Source: Enterobacter mori LMG 25706
GTDB taxonomy: Bacteria; Pseudomonadota; Gammaproteobacteria; Enterobacterales; Enterobacteriaceae
Assembly (NCBI RefSeq): GCF_000211415.1
Contig: NZ_GL890775.1
Span: 685,561 to 748,591 of the forward strand
DNA: 63,031 nt
Direction: 5' to 3'
Made by a program: the position numbers and the translations under genes
The notes under the pieces: generated by a model
The model's input: the letters and a program-made list of their open reading frames with translations, nothing else
Database searches by the model: none
What the model was told of the DNA's origin: nothing
Shown here: piece after piece, positions 11,668 to 24,679 of the stretch
Position numbering within the stretch: position 1 is the stretch's first letter
Layout of the letters: every line of letters starts with the position of its first letter

Positions 11668-11724
11668 CCTTCAGCGATTGCAAAGAAGGGTAAATCAGCC
11701 AAAATTAAGCATTTTCTTCTGTCG

Positions 11725-11740
11725 CCTGCCTTCGGGCAGG
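11725..11740 (+). other. Hairpin between ftsK and lolA
   Basis: CCTGCC-TTCG-GGCAGG forms a stable UUCG tetraloop hairpin 55 bases ahead of lolA. No T tract follows, so it is more likely an mRNA-stability or attenuating structure than a terminator. Confidence 0.5.
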
Positions 11741-11795
11741 GCCAGAATAGAAGACGGAAACCCCATATCGGGAAGACGTATTTTAAGGAATAACA

Positions 11796-12410
11796 ATGAA
11801 AAAAATCGCTATCGCCTGTGCTTTACTCACCAGTTTTGTTGCCAGCAGCGTCTGGGCTGATGCAGCCAGCGACCTTAAAAGCCGACTGGATAAAGTAAGC
11901 AGCTTCCACGCCAGCTTCACGCAAAAAGTGACTGACGGCAGCGGCAACGCGGTGCAGGAAGGCCAGGGAGATTTGTGGGTAAAACGCCCAAATCTCTTCA
12001 ACTGGCACATGACCCAGCCGGATGAGAGTATCCTGGTGTCTGACGGTAAAACCCTGTGGTTCTTCAACCCGTTTGTTGAACAAGCCACGGCGACCTGGCT
12101 GAAAGATGCGACCAGCAATACGCCGTTTATGCTGATTGCCCGCAACCAGTCCAGCGACTGGCAGCAGTACAACATCAAACAAAACGGTGATGAGTTTGTC
12201 CTGACGCCGAAAGGCAGCAACGGCAACCTGAAGCAGTTCACCATTAACGTGAGCAGCAACGGCACGATCAATCAGTTCGGTGCGGTTGAGCAAGATGACC
12301 AGCGCAGCAGCTACCAGCTGAAAACGCAGCAAAACGGCGCTGTTGATGCATCAAAATTCACCTTTACCCCGCCGCAGGGCGTAACGGTGGATGACCAACG
12401 CAATAAGTAA
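11796..12410 (+). CDS. lolA: Outer-membrane lipoprotein carrier LolA
   Basis: Periplasmic chaperone that takes lipoproteins released by LolCDE to LolB at the outer membrane. The 204 residues begin with a clear signal peptide ([21 protein letters not shown], cleavage after residue 21), followed by [13 protein letters not shown] as in E. coli. The family Arg/Trp residues lining the lipid pocket ([16 protein letters not shown]) are visible. The gap of nine bases to rarA suggests cotranscription. Confidence 0.97.
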   Translation: MKKIAIACALLTSFVASSVWADAASDLKSRLDKVSSFHASFTQKVTDGSGNAVQEGQGDLWVKRPNLFNWHMTQPDESILVSDGKTLWFFNPFVEQATATWLKDATSNTPFMLIARNQSSDWQQYNIKQNGDEFVLTPKGSNGNLKQFTINVSSNGTINQFGAVEQDDQRSSYQLKTQQNGAVDASKFTFTPPQGVTVDDQRNK

Positions 12411-12419
12411 GAGGCATGA

Positions 12420-13763
12420 GTGGGCAATCTGTCGCTCGATTTTTCAGATAATGCGTTTCAACCTCTGGCCGCTCGTATGCGGCCAGAAAATTTAGCGCAG
12501 TACATCGGCCAGCAGCATCTGCTGGCTGCCGGGAAACCGTTGCCACGCGCCATTGAGGCCGGGCATCTGCACTCGATGATCCTCTGGGGGCCTCCAGGCA
12601 CCGGTAAAACGACCCTCGCTGAAGTGATCGCCCGATATGCAAACGCGGACGTTGAGCGGATTTCTGCCGTGACCTCCGGCGTGAAGGAGATCCGCGAAGC
12701 GATCGAGCGTGCGCGGCAGAACCGCAATGCAGGACGCCGGACTATCCTCTTCGTGGACGAAGTTCACCGCTTCAACAAGAGCCAGCAGGATGCCTTCCTG
12801 CCGCATATTGAAGACGGCACGATCTTCTTCATCGGTGCCACCACGGAAAACCCATCCTTTGAACTTAACTCAGCACTTCTTTCCCGTGCGCGCGTTTACC
12901 TGCTCAAATCGCTGACTACCGACGATATCGAAAAGGTGCTCACCCAGGCGATGGATGACAAAGCGCGGGGTTACGGCGGACAAGACATCGTTCTACCGGA
13001 TGAGACGCGCCTCGCGATTGCTCAGTTGGTTAACGGCGATGCGCGTCGGGCTCTGAACACGCTGGAAATGATGGCCGATATGGCCGAAATAGATGATTCC
13101 GGCAAGCGGGTGCTGAAGCCTGAATTGCTCACCGAAATAGCCGGTGAGCGAAGCGCGCGTTTTGATAATAAAGGCGATCGTTTTTACGACCTAATCTCGG
13201 CGCTGCATAAGTCCGTGCGCGGTAGTGCCCCGGATGCGGCGCTCTACTGGTACGCGCGCATTATTACCGCAGGTGGCGATCCGCTGTATGTCGCACGTCG
13301 CTGTCTGGCGATTGCATCAGAAGACGTCGGTAATGCCGACCCGCGCGCCATGCAGGTGGCTATCTCCGCCTGGGATTGTTTCACACGCGTTGGGCCTGCC
13401 GAAGGCGAGCGTGCCATTGCGCAGGCGATTGTCTATCTGGCCTGCGCGCCGAAAAGCAATGCGGTTTATACCGCCTTCAAAGCAGCAATGTCTGATGCGC
13501 GCGAGCGTCCGGACTATGATGTGCCGGTTCATCTGCGTAACGCACCAACAAAGTTGATGAAAGAGATGGGGTACGGGCAGGAGTATCGTTACGCCCACGA
13601 CGAACCCAATGCCTATGCCGCCGGAGAGGACTATTTCCCGCCAGAGATGGCACAAACCCGCTATTATCACCCCACAAACAGAGGTCTTGAGGGTAAGATT
13701 GGCGAAAAGCTCGCCTGGCTTGCCGGACAGGATCAAAATAGCCCTATAAAACGCTACCGTTAG
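12420..13763 (+). CDS. rarA: Replication-associated recombination AAA+ ATPase RarA
   Basis: Clamp-loader-like AAA+ protein (also MgsA, YcaJ) that binds SSB and single-strand/double-strand junctions at stalled forks. The GTG start gives 447 residues as in E. coli. Walker A GPPGTGKT is at 57-64, Walker [10 protein letters not shown] near 110-118, sensor 1 GATTENPSF near 140, and the C-terminal tetramerisation domain ends in YHPTNRGLE...KRYR. It lies between lolA and serS, the conserved position. A T-rich hairpin follows at 13799. Confidence 0.97.
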   Translation: MGNLSLDFSDNAFQPLAARMRPENLAQYIGQQHLLAAGKPLPRAIEAGHLHSMILWGPPGTGKTTLAEVIARYANADVERISAVTSGVKEIREAIERARQNRNAGRRTILFVDEVHRFNKSQQDAFLPHIEDGTIFFIGATTENPSFELNSALLSRARVYLLKSLTTDDIEKVLTQAMDDKARGYGGQDIVLPDETRLAIAQLVNGDARRALNTLEMMADMAEIDDSGKRVLKPELLTEIAGERSARFDNKGDRFYDLISALHKSVRGSAPDAALYWYARIITAGGDPLYVARRCLAIASEDVGNADPRAMQVAISAWDCFTRVGPAEGERAIAQAIVYLACAPKSNAVYTAFKAAMSDARERPDYDVPVHLRNAPTKLMKEMGYGQEYRYAHDEPNAYAAGEDYFPPEMAQTRYYHPTNRGLEGKIGEKLAWLAGQDQNSPIKRYR

Positions 13764-13798
13764 CGCTATCGTTGCGGTAATGTTGGCGTTGTATCCCT

Positions 13799-13832
13799 GT
13801 GACCGCAGGCTGTGGTCACTTTTCCTATTTTA
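13799..13832 (+). terminator. rarA terminator
   Basis: GTGACC (13799-13804) pairs with GGTCAC (13814-13819) and is followed by TTTTCCTATTTT. It lies 35 bases before the serS start and separates serS from the lolA-rarA unit. Confidence 0.6.
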
Positions 13833-13833
13833 A

Positions 13834-15147
<1,314 letters not shown>

Positions 15148-15167
15148 TAATATGTCTTAAAACAAGA

Positions 15168-15190
15168 AAGCGCCTCAGGGCGCTTTTTTT
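15168..15190 (+). terminator. serS terminator
   Basis: AAGCGCC pairs with GGCGCTT around a TCAG loop and is followed by a T run (to 15190). Confidence 0.9.
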
Positions 15191-15201
15191 ATGCCTGCTA
15201 A

Positions 15202-15215
15202 TTGATACGACTCAA
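15202..15215 (+). promoter_or_regulatory. FNR-type site upstream of dmsA
   Basis: TTGATACGACTCAA matches the FNR consensus TTGAT-N4-ATCAA at nine of ten positions. A heptamer TACTCCT at 15240-15246 fits the NarL consensus TACYYMT. In E. coli dmsA is activated by FNR under anaerobiosis and repressed by NarL with nitrate, so both sites make sense. An inverted repeat CTATATA/TATATAG lies further on at about 15292-15309. Confidence 0.65.
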
Positions 15216-15358
15216 TAATCTCTCCCTCTAAAGTAGTAATACTCCTCCGAATGAAAGTCAGCATAAAAAGCTGATAACGCAGAAATTCGTTCTATATAAA
15301 ACTATATAGCGGTCTATGCCGCCTCTCTTTTCTTTGTGAGCAACCAAAGTGAGTCTTT

Positions 15359-17803
15359 ATGAAAATCAAAGCGCCTGAAGCGTTAATGGCTGCCGAGGTC
15401 ACTCGCCGTGGGTTGATGAAAACCACGGCAATTGGCGGCCTGGCTGTAGCCAGCAGCGCCTTCACGCTCCCTTTTACCCGACTAGCATCGGCGGCGGACA
15501 CATTATCCCCAGCCTCAGCGCCGGAAAAAGTGGTCCGGAGTGCATGTACCGTTAACTGCGGTAGCCGTTGTCCACTGCGCATGCATGTGGTGGATGGTGA
15601 AATTAAATATGTCGAAACCGATAACACCGGGGACGATAACTATGAAGGGTTACATCAGGTTCGCGCCTGCCTGCGCGGGCGCTCCATGCGTCGCCGCGTC
15701 TATAACCCGGATCGTCTTAAATACCCGATGAAGCGTGTCGGTAAGCGTGGGGAAGGGAAGTTCGAGCGCATTAGCTGGGACGAAGCCTACGATATTATCG
15801 CGACCAACATGCAGCGTCTGATCAAAGAGTATGGCAACGAGTCCATCTACCTGAACTACGGCACCGGGACGCTCGGCGGCACGATGACGCGATCCTGGCC
15901 GCCGGGAAAAACGCTGGTAGCACGCTTGATGAACTGCTGCGGCGGTTATCTCAACCACTACGGCGACTACTCTTCCGCGCAGATTGCGGCAGGTCTCAAC
16001 TACACCTACGGTGGCTGGGCCGACGGTAACAGCCCGTCTGATATCGAAAACAGTAAGCTGGTCGTACTCTTCGGTAACAACCCGGGTGAAACGCGCATGA
16101 GCGGCGGCGGGGTGACCTACTACCTCGAACAGGCCCGCGCCAAATCCAATGCCCGCATGATCATCATCGATCCGCGCTACACCGACACCGGTGCCGGACG
16201 TGAAGACGAGTGGATCCCAATCCGTCCGGGTACCGATGCGGCGCTGGTCTCCGCGCTGGCATGGGTAATGATCACCGAAAACCTCGTTGATCAGCCTTTT
16301 CTGGATAAATACTGCGTCGGCTATGACGAGAAAACGCTGCCCGCCAGCGCGCCTGCCAATGGCCACTATAAGGCGTATATTCTCGGTCAGGGCAGTGACG
16401 GCGTGGCGAAAACGCCAGAGTGGGCGTCCACCATCACCGGGATACCGGTTGAGCGTATTGTTCAGCTGGCGCGTGAGATTGGCTCAGCCAAACCGGCCTA
16501 CATCAGCCAGGGCTGGGGGCCGCAGCGTCACGCCAATGGCGAAATCGCGACCCGCGCAATCTCCATGCTCTCCATTTTGACCGGCAACGTTGGTGTTCAC
16601 GGCGGGAATACCGGCGCCCGTGAAGGCTCGTATTCGCTGCCGTTTGAACGCATGCCGACGCTGGACAACCCCGTGCAGACCAGCATCTCCATGTTTATGT
16701 GGACGGATGCAATCGAACGTGGTCCTGAGATGACCGCGCTGCGCGACGGGGTGCGTGGCAAAGACAAGCTGGATGTGCCGATCAAGATGATCTGGAACTA
16801 TGCCGGCAACTGTCTTATCAACCAGCACTCCGAAATCAACCGTACCCATGAAATCCTGCAGGATGACAAGAAGTGCGAAATGATTGTGGTGATTGACTGC
16901 CACATGACATCGTCGGCGAAATATGCCGATATCCTGCTGCCGGACTGTACCGCGTCAGAGCAGATGGATTTCGCCCTGGATGCCTCCTGCGGCAACATGT
17001 CCTACGTGATCTTTACCGACCAGGCGATTAAACCGCGCTTCGAGTGCAAAACCATCTATGAGATGACCTCAGAGCTGGCGAAGCGTCTTGGCGTAGAGCA
17101 GCAGTTTACCGAGGGGAGGACGCAGGAAGGGTGGATGCGCCATCTGCACGAGCTCTCTCGTAACGCTATCCCTGACCTGCCGGACTTCGACACCTTCCGC
17201 AAGCAGGGGATGTACAAACAGCGTGACCCTGAAGGGCATCACGTGGCGTACAAAGCCTTCCGCGAAGACCCGCAGGCTAACCCGCTGACCACACCGTCGG
17301 GCAAAATCGAAATTTACTCCGAAGAGCTGGCAAAAATTGCCTCCACCTGGGATCTGCCGGAAGGGGATGTTATCGATCCACTGCCAATCTACACGCCGGG
17401 TTTCGAAAACTACAACGATCCACTTACCGCGAAATTCCCGCTTCAGCTGACCGGTTTCCATTACAAGGCCCGCGTCCACTCAACCTACGGCAACGTCGAT
17501 GTACTGAAAACCGCGTGCCGCCAGGAGATGTGGATCAACCCGGTGGATGCCAAAGCACGTGGAATCAACAATGGTGACCGCGTACGCATCTTCAATGGTC
17601 GTGGTGAGGTACATATCGAAGCCAAAGTCACTCCGCGCATGATGCCTGGCGTTGTCGCGCTGGGGGAAGGGGCCTGGTATAACCCGGATGCAAACCGCAT
17701 TGACCAGGCGGGCAGTATTAACGTACTGACCACACAGCGGCCGTCGCCACTGGCGAAGGGCAACCCGCCCCACACGAACCTTGTTCAGGTTGAAAAGGTG
17801 TAA
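15359..17803 (+). CDS. dmsA: Anaerobic dimethyl sulfoxide reductase, catalytic subunit
   Basis: Molybdopterin (bis-MGD) subunit that reduces DMSO and related N- and S-oxides at the membrane. The 814 residues match E. coli. A Tat leader occupies about residues 1-45 with TRRGLMK as the twin-arginine motif. A Cys cluster CTVNCGSRC near residues 62-70 binds the FS0 iron-sulfur centre, and HYGDYSSAQ near 200-208 is the conserved Mo-ligand region. The C-terminal cofactor-binding domain contains LQLTGFHYKARVHSTYGN. First gene of dmsABC, with an FNR-type site upstream. Confidence 0.97.
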   Translation: MKIKAPEALMAAEVTRRGLMKTTAIGGLAVASSAFTLPFTRLASAADTLSPASAPEKVVRSACTVNCGSRCPLRMHVVDGEIKYVETDNTGDDNYEGLHQVRACLRGRSMRRRVYNPDRLKYPMKRVGKRGEGKFERISWDEAYDIIATNMQRLIKEYGNESIYLNYGTGTLGGTMTRSWPPGKTLVARLMNCCGGYLNHYGDYSSAQIAAGLNYTYGGWADGNSPSDIENSKLVVLFGNNPGETRMSGGGVTYYLEQARAKSNARMIIIDPRYTDTGAGREDEWIPIRPGTDAALVSALAWVMITENLVDQPFLDKYCVGYDEKTLPASAPANGHYKAYILGQGSDGVAKTPEWASTITGIPVERIVQLAREIGSAKPAYISQGWGPQRHANGEIATRAISMLSILTGNVGVHGGNTGAREGSYSLPFERMPTLDNPVQTSISMFMWTDAIERGPEMTALRDGVRGKDKLDVPIKMIWNYAGNCLINQHSEINRTHEILQDDKKCEMIVVIDCHMTSSAKYADILLPDCTASEQMDFALDASCGNMSYVIFTDQAIKPRFECKTIYEMTSELAKRLGVEQQFTEGRTQEGWMRHLHELSRNAIPDLPDFDTFRKQGMYKQRDPEGHHVAYKAFREDPQANPLTTPSGKIEIYSEELAKIASTWDLPEGDVIDPLPIYTPGFENYNDPLTAKFPLQLTGFHYKARVHSTYGNVDVLKTACRQEMWINPVDAKARGINNGDRVRIFNGRGEVHIEAKVTPRMMPGVVALGEGAWYNPDANRIDQAGSINVLTTQRPSPLAKGNPPHTNLVQVEKV

Positions 17804-17813
17804 GGAGTAACCG

Positions 17814-18431
17814 ATGACAACCCAGTATGGATTTTTTATTGATTCCAGCCGCTGCACAGGGTGTAAAACCTGCGAGCTGGCCTGCAAAGATTACAAAGAC
17901 CTGACGCCGGACGTGAGCTTCCGCCGTGTTTACGAATACGCCGGTGGCGACTGGCAGGAAGATAACGGCGTCTGGCATCAGAACGTCTTTGCCTACTACC
18001 TGTCAATTGCGTGCAACCACTGCGAAGATCCGGCTTGTACCAAACTCTGTCCGAGCGGTGCGATGCACAAGCGTGAAGACGGCTTTGTGGTGGTGGCCGA
18101 AGATGTCTGCATCGGCTGCCGCTATTGCCACATGGCGTGTCCGTACGGTGCACCACAGTACAACGAAGCAAAAGGCCATATGACCAAGTGCGACGGCTGC
18201 CACTCCCGCGTGGCCGACGGTAAAAAACCGATCTGCGTGGAATCCTGCCCGCTACGCGCGCTGGACTTTGGCCCAATTGAAGAGCTGCGTAAAAAACATG
18301 GCCAGCTTGCTGCCGTTGCGCCGCTGCCGTCCGCGCACTTCACGAAGCCGAGCATTGTGATTAAACCTAACGCCAACAGCCGTCCTACAGGTGATACCAC
18401 CGGCTATCTGGCAAACCCGAAGGAGGTGTGA
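17814..18431 (+). CDS. dmsB: DMSO reductase iron-sulfur subunit
   Basis: Carries four [4Fe-4S] clusters that pass electrons from DmsC-bound menaquinol to DmsA. The 205 residues contain four Cys groups: CTGCKTCELACK near the N terminus, CNHCEDPACTKLCP, CIGCRYCHMACP, and CDGC with CVESCP. GGAG precedes the ATG by seven bases; ten bases separate it from dmsA. Confidence 0.97.
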   Translation: MTTQYGFFIDSSRCTGCKTCELACKDYKDLTPDVSFRRVYEYAGGDWQEDNGVWHQNVFAYYLSIACNHCEDPACTKLCPSGAMHKREDGFVVVAEDVCIGCRYCHMACPYGAPQYNEAKGHMTKCDGCHSRVADGKKPICVESCPLRALDFGPIEELRKKHGQLAAVAPLPSAHFTKPSIVIKPNANSRPTGDTTGYLANPKEV

Positions 18432-18432
18432 G

Positions 18433-19296
18433 ATGGGAAGTGGATGGCATGAATGGCCGCTGATGATCTTCACGGTCTTTGGGCAGTGCGTTGCGGGTGG
18501 CTTTATTGTGCTCGCGCTGGCGCTGTTGAAGGGTAATCTCAACGCAGAACAGCAGCAGCGTTTGGTGCTGAACATGTTTGGCCTGTGGGTACTGATGGGG
18601 CTTGGCTTTATTGCTTCTACGCTGCACCTCGGTTCACCAATGCGCGCGTTCAACTCTCTGAACCGCGTGGGGGCATCATCTCTCAGTAACGAGATTGCCA
18701 GTGGGGCGATTTTCTTTGCTGTTGGCGGGCTGGGCTGGCTGCTGGCCGCGCTGAATAAATTGCCTGCGGCGCTGCGTAGCCTGTGGCTGACTGTGACGAT
18801 GGTGCTGGGCGTGGTGTTCGTGTGGATGATGGTGCGTGTCTATAACACCATTGATACTGTCCCAACCTGGTATAGCATCTGGACACCGATGAGCTTCTTC
18901 CTGACGATGTTTATTGGCGGGCCGCTGCTCGGCTACCTGCTGCTGCGCGTCGCGGGTGTGGATGGCTGGGCAATGCGTTTGCTGCCTGCCGTATCGCTGC
19001 TGGCTTTGGTCGTGAGCGCTGTGGTTGCTCTGATGCAAGGGGCGGAGCTGGCAACGATTCACAGTTCGATTCAGCAGGCCTCTGCCCTGGTCCCGGATTA
19101 CGGTTCTCTGATGGCCTGGCGCATCGTTCTGCTGGTCGCGGCGCTGGTATTCTGGATCGCCCCTCAGCTTAAAGGTTATCAGCCCGCGCTGCCGCTGCTG
19201 TCACTGGCCTTTGTGCTGGTACTGGCGGGTGAACTGATTGGCCGCGGAGTGTTCTACGGGTTGCATATGACCGTTGGTATGGCTATCGCCAGTTAG
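18433..19296 (+). CDS. dmsC: DMSO reductase membrane anchor subunit
   Basis: Integral membrane subunit that anchors DmsAB and oxidises menaquinol. The start at 18433 (MGSGWHEWPLMIF) gives 287 residues as in E. coli; 14 upstream in-frame codons overlap dmsB and are rejected. About eight hydrophobic helices are visible. One base separates it from the dmsB stop, and GGAGG at the dmsB end serves as Shine-Dalgarno. Confidence 0.97.
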   Translation: MGSGWHEWPLMIFTVFGQCVAGGFIVLALALLKGNLNAEQQQRLVLNMFGLWVLMGLGFIASTLHLGSPMRAFNSLNRVGASSLSNEIASGAIFFAVGGLGWLLAALNKLPAALRSLWLTVTMVLGVVFVWMMVRVYNTIDTVPTWYSIWTPMSFFLTMFIGGPLLGYLLLRVAGVDGWAMRLLPAVSLLALVVSAVVALMQGAELATIHSSIQQASALVPDYGSLMAWRIVLLVAALVFWIAPQLKGYQPALPLLSLAFVLVLAGELIGRGVFYGLHMTVGMAIAS

Positions 19297-19315
19297 CGTT
19301 GTATTTAGTTCTATC

Positions 19316-19348
19316 AAGCCGGGCCCGAGCGCCTGGCTTCTCTTTTTT
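19316..19348 (+). terminator. dmsABC terminator
   Basis: AAGCCGGGC (19316-19324) pairs with GCCTGGCTT (19331-19339) with one G-T pair, then TCTTTTTT. The rest of the 274-base gap to ycaD is AT-rich and otherwise featureless. Confidence 0.8.
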
Positions 19349-19570
19349 CAATCATGAAATTTTTCGACTGTCGTTTTGTTTTAATTTCGGGCATTAATAA
19401 ATAAAAACAGAGACATAATTAATATCTATAGCAGGCGTGGCATTAGCAGGATAAGTTTTTTAAATCGACAGGGATCATATTGTGCGTGGCGCTTAAATCA
19501 GTGGATTGACTTTGTTTTTGCCAGTGGCATGATGCGCACGAAATCTGAACTTCCTCACGGTTTTTAATCC

Positions 19571-20719
19571 ATGACCACCTATACCCGGCCAGTGCTTCTG
19601 TTGCTCTGTGGCCTGCTTCTGTTGACCCTGGCGATCGCAGTGTTAAATACGCTCGTCCCGCTGTGGCTCGCCCATGAAAACTTACCGACCTGGCAGGTGG
19701 GTATGGTCAGCTCGTCCTTTTTTACCGGGAATCTGCTGGGCACATTATTAACCGGTAGCCTGATCAAGCGTTTTGGCTTTAATCGCAGCTATTATCTGGC
19801 TTCGCTGATTTTTGCCGCCGGATGTGCCGGGCTGGGACTGATGGTTGGTTTCTGGAGCTGGATGGCATGGCGCTTTATCGCTGGCGTAGGCTGCGCGATG
19901 ATTTGGGTGGTGGTTGAAAGTGCGCTGATGTGCAGCGGCACGTCACGTAACCGCGGACGCCTGCTTGCCGCCTATATGATGGTTTACTACGTCGGCACCG
20001 TGCTGGGGCAACTGATGGTGAGCAAGCTGCCAACCGACCTGATGAGCGTTCTGCCGTGGGTAACGGGCATGGTGCTGGCCGCAATCCTGCCTCTGCTGTT
20101 TACGCGCATTGTGAACCAGAACAGTGAGCATCAGGAAGCGACCCACATCTGGCCGATGCTGAGGCTGCGCCATGCACGCCTGGGGATTAACGGCTGTATT
20201 ATTTCCGGGATTGTGTTGGGTTCGCTCTATGGCCTGATGCCGCTCTACCTGAATCATCAGGGCGTGAGCGATTCCGGAATAGGGTTCTGGATGGCGGTGA
20301 TGGTCAGCGCCGGGATTGTTGGGCAGTGGCCTATTGGTCGTTTGGCTGACCGCTTTGGTCGCCTGCTGGTGCTGCGCGTTCAGGTCTTCGTGGTGATCAT
20401 GGGATGCCTTGCGATGCTCAGCAATGCCGCCATGGCACCGGCCCTGTTTATACTTGGGGCTGCGGGCTTTACGCTCTATCCTGTTGCGATGGCCTGGGCC
20501 TGTGAGAAAGTTGAACATCACCAGCTGGTGGCGATGAATCAGGCGCTGTTACTGAGCTATACCATCGGCAGTTTATTAGGGCCGACGTTTACCGCGATGC
20601 TGATGCAGAATTATTCCGATAACCTGCTGTTTATCATGATCGCCAGCGTATCGTTTATTTATCTCTTAATGCTACTGCGCAAAGCGGGCGAGCACCCAAC
20701 GCCAGTGGCACATGCCTGA
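19571..20719 (+). CDS. ycaD: MFS transporter YcaD
   Basis: Major facilitator superfamily protein of unknown substrate, 382 residues as in E. coli YcaD. Twelve hydrophobic segments are visible, with the MFS loop motif GRLADRFGR near residue 256 and [16 protein letters not shown] in the first half. In E. coli K-12 it is followed by ycaM, ycaN and ycaK; here a CigR-like gene follows instead. Confidence 0.93.
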   Translation: MTTYTRPVLLLLCGLLLLTLAIAVLNTLVPLWLAHENLPTWQVGMVSSSFFTGNLLGTLLTGSLIKRFGFNRSYYLASLIFAAGCAGLGLMVGFWSWMAWRFIAGVGCAMIWVVVESALMCSGTSRNRGRLLAAYMMVYYVGTVLGQLMVSKLPTDLMSVLPWVTGMVLAAILPLLFTRIVNQNSEHQEATHIWPMLRLRHARLGINGCIISGIVLGSLYGLMPLYLNHQGVSDSGIGFWMAVMVSAGIVGQWPIGRLADRFGRLLVLRVQVFVVIMGCLAMLSNAAMAPALFILGAAGFTLYPVAMAWACEKVEHHQLVAMNQALLLSYTIGSLLGPTFTAMLMQNYSDNLLFIMIASVSFIYLLMLLRKAGEHPTPVAHA

Positions 20720-20725
20720 TTAAAT

Positions 20726-20753
20726 AAAAGCCTGTCGATGACAGGCTTTTTTG
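20726..20753 (+). terminator. ycaD terminator
   Basis: AAAAGCCTGTC and GACAGGCTTTT form an 11-base stem with a GAT loop, followed by more Ts. Confidence 0.9.
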
Positions 20754-20842
20754 TCCCCATCACAACTAAGAGTTTTACTTATTGTGTGTTTATCTCACCA
20801 GGCGATAATTCACAGCAGTCCTACCACAATAAGGCAGTCATC

Positions 20843-21364
20843 ATGTCTATTCGTCGTTTTTCCACTACTGCGCTTGCCGTAGTGTTGTCTTTAACGTTTG
20901 CAACCGCTCCGGTCATGGCTAATCCTGGAAATGGGAATGACGGTGGTCACGGAAACGGTGGTGGACAAGGTAATAGCGGCAATCATGGCAACGGGAATTC
21001 TGGTGACCATGGTAATAAGCAAAATAACGGTAAGGACAATCCGGGAAAATCGGATAAGAGCTTCAAAAACAGCAAAGATGTCAGTAATGATGTCGACGTT
21101 CGTGTGAGCTTCGATCATGCCCGCCATCTGGCACTGAATTACGGCTTAACGGGCTATGATTCTCTGCCTCCGGGGATCGCAAAAAACCTGGCGCGCGGTA
21201 AACCGCTGCCTCCGGGCATTGCGAAGAAAACTGTGCCAGCTTCTATGCTGGGCCAACTTCCTTCTTATCCGGGCTATGAATGGCGGGTGGTGGGGGATGA
21301 CCTGGTCTTAATCGCATTGAGTACCGCGATTGTAACCTCCGTTATTAATGGCGTCTTCAAATAG
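20843..21364 (+). CDS. Secreted CigR-like / RcnB-family protein
   Basis: The start at 20843 (MSIRRFSTTALAVVL) gives a 173-residue protein with a signal peptide cleaved after APVMA (residue 26); 35 upstream in-frame codons overlap the ycaD terminator region. The mature part opens with a Gly/Asn/His-rich low-complexity stretch (about 27-75), then a conserved block with two copies of LPPGIAK, and ends in an RcnB-like domain (YPGYEWRVVGDDLVLIALST). This layout is that of the CigR family; Salmonella CigR is an SPI-2-linked protein described as reducing virulence, but the role of the non-pathogenicity-island members is not known. The His-rich segment could bind metal; that is inference. It stands alone between two terminators. 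Confidence 0.8.
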   Translation: MSIRRFSTTALAVVLSLTFATAPVMANPGNGNDGGHGNGGGQGNSGNHGNGNSGDHGNKQNNGKDNPGKSDKSFKNSKDVSNDVDVRVSFDHARHLALNYGLTGYDSLPPGIAKNLARGKPLPPGIAKKTVPASMLGQLPSYPGYEWRVVGDDLVLIALSTAIVTSVINGVFK

Positions 21365-21371
21365 AATACAG

Positions 21372-21399
21372 AAAAGGCCCGGTTTTCACCGGGCCTTTT
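21372..21399. terminator. Bidirectional terminator between the CigR-like gene and pflA
   Basis: AAAAGGCCCGG and CCGGGCCTTTT form an 11-base perfect stem. It starts seven bases past the plus-strand stop and ends just before the pflA stop on the minus strand. Confidence 0.9.
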
Positions 21400-21401
21400 C
21401 T

Positions 21402-22142
21402 TTAATACATCACCTTGTGGCCGTACTGTTCAAGAATACCTTTGACGCGTTCCATCGTCTCTTTTTTTGGCGGCTTCACGCCATCAAGCTTATATTCTTC
21501 ACCCATCGCCACCCATTTGTGTTTACCGAGTTCGTGATAGGGCAGAAGCTCAATTTTCTCCACGTTGCCCATATCACGGGTGAATTCGCCGAGACGGTGC
21601 GCGGAATCATCATCATCTGACCAGCCCGGCACGACCACATAGCGGATCCAGGTTTTGATGCCTTTGTCGGCAATGTATTTGGCAAATTCCAGCGTGCGGT
21701 GGTTGGAGACGCCAACCAGGTTCTGGTGGATCTCATCATTCATCTGTTTGAGATCGAGCATGACCAGATCGGTCACTTCGAGCAGTTCATCAATAACCGG
21801 ATCGTAGCGGCGTACAAAGCCATTGGTGTCGAGACAGGTATGGATACCTTCCTTGCGGCAGGCACGGAACCAGTCGCGGACAAATTCAGCCTGCAGGATG
21901 GCCTCGCCGCCGGACGCGGTGACACCGCCGCCGGACGCGTTCATAAAGTGGCGGTAGGTCACCACCTCTTTCATAAGATCTTCAACGGTTACTTCTTTAC
22001 CGCCATGCGTATCCCAGGTGTCACGGTTATGGCAGTACAGGCAGCGCATCAGGCAGCCCTGGAAAAAGGTGATAAAGCGGATGCCCGGGCCATCGACGGT
22101 GCCACAGGATTCAAAGGAGTGAATGCGACCAATAATTGACAT
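21402..22142 (-). CDS. pflA: Pyruvate formate-lyase 1 activating enzyme
   Basis: Radical-SAM enzyme that installs the glycyl radical on PflB under anaerobic conditions. The start at 22142 ([12 protein letters not shown]) gives 246 residues as in E. coli. The [4Fe-4S]-binding CLMRCLYC has Cys at residues 30, 34 and 37. Upstream in-frame codons extend to 22196 but lack family resemblance. It follows pflB across about 200 bases that hold the pflB terminator, so it probably also has its own promoter, as in E. coli. Confidence 0.97.
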   Translation of the reverse strand: MSIIGRIHSFESCGTVDGPGIRFITFFQGCLMRCLYCHNRDTWDTHGGKEVTVEDLMKEVVTYRHFMNASGGGVTASGGEAILQAEFVRDWFRACRKEGIHTCLDTNGFVRRYDPVIDELLEVTDLVMLDLKQMNDEIHQNLVGVSNHRTLEFAKYIADKGIKTWIRYVVVPGWSDDDDSAHRLGEFTRDMGNVEKIELLPYHELGKHKWVAMGEEYKLDGVKPPKKETMERVKGILEQYGHKVMY

Positions 22143-22280
22143 TGCGGTGATATCTCCAGCATCGGCCCGTCCGGGGCCTGTGTATGCACAGCTCAAAACC
22201 GGCTGTGTTAAGTCTGTTTTGGCTGTTATCCATTAAGTATAGATAGCGGACAAAAGAGACTGAGATGGAGAGGGTGCTAA

Positions 22281-22306
22281 AAAGGCCCCACTGACGTGGA
22301 GCCTTT
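22281..22306 (-). terminator. pflB terminator
   Basis: AAAGGC (22281-22286) pairs with GCCTTT (22301-22306), with an inner CCA/TGG helix. On the minus strand it is followed by a T run. Confidence 0.8.
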
Positions 22307-22345
22307 ATTGTACGCTTTTTAACGCGTGATTTCAGTCAATTCCAG

Positions 22346-24628
<2,283 letters not shown>

Positions 24629-24679
24629 GTAACACCTACCTTCTTAAGTGGATTTTTTATTTACTGCCTGAGACAACCA

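Noticed and set aside
15292..15309. CTATATA/TATATAG inverted repeat before dmsA as an operator
   Set aside because: Very AT-rich short repeat with no known matching regulator; chance is likely.
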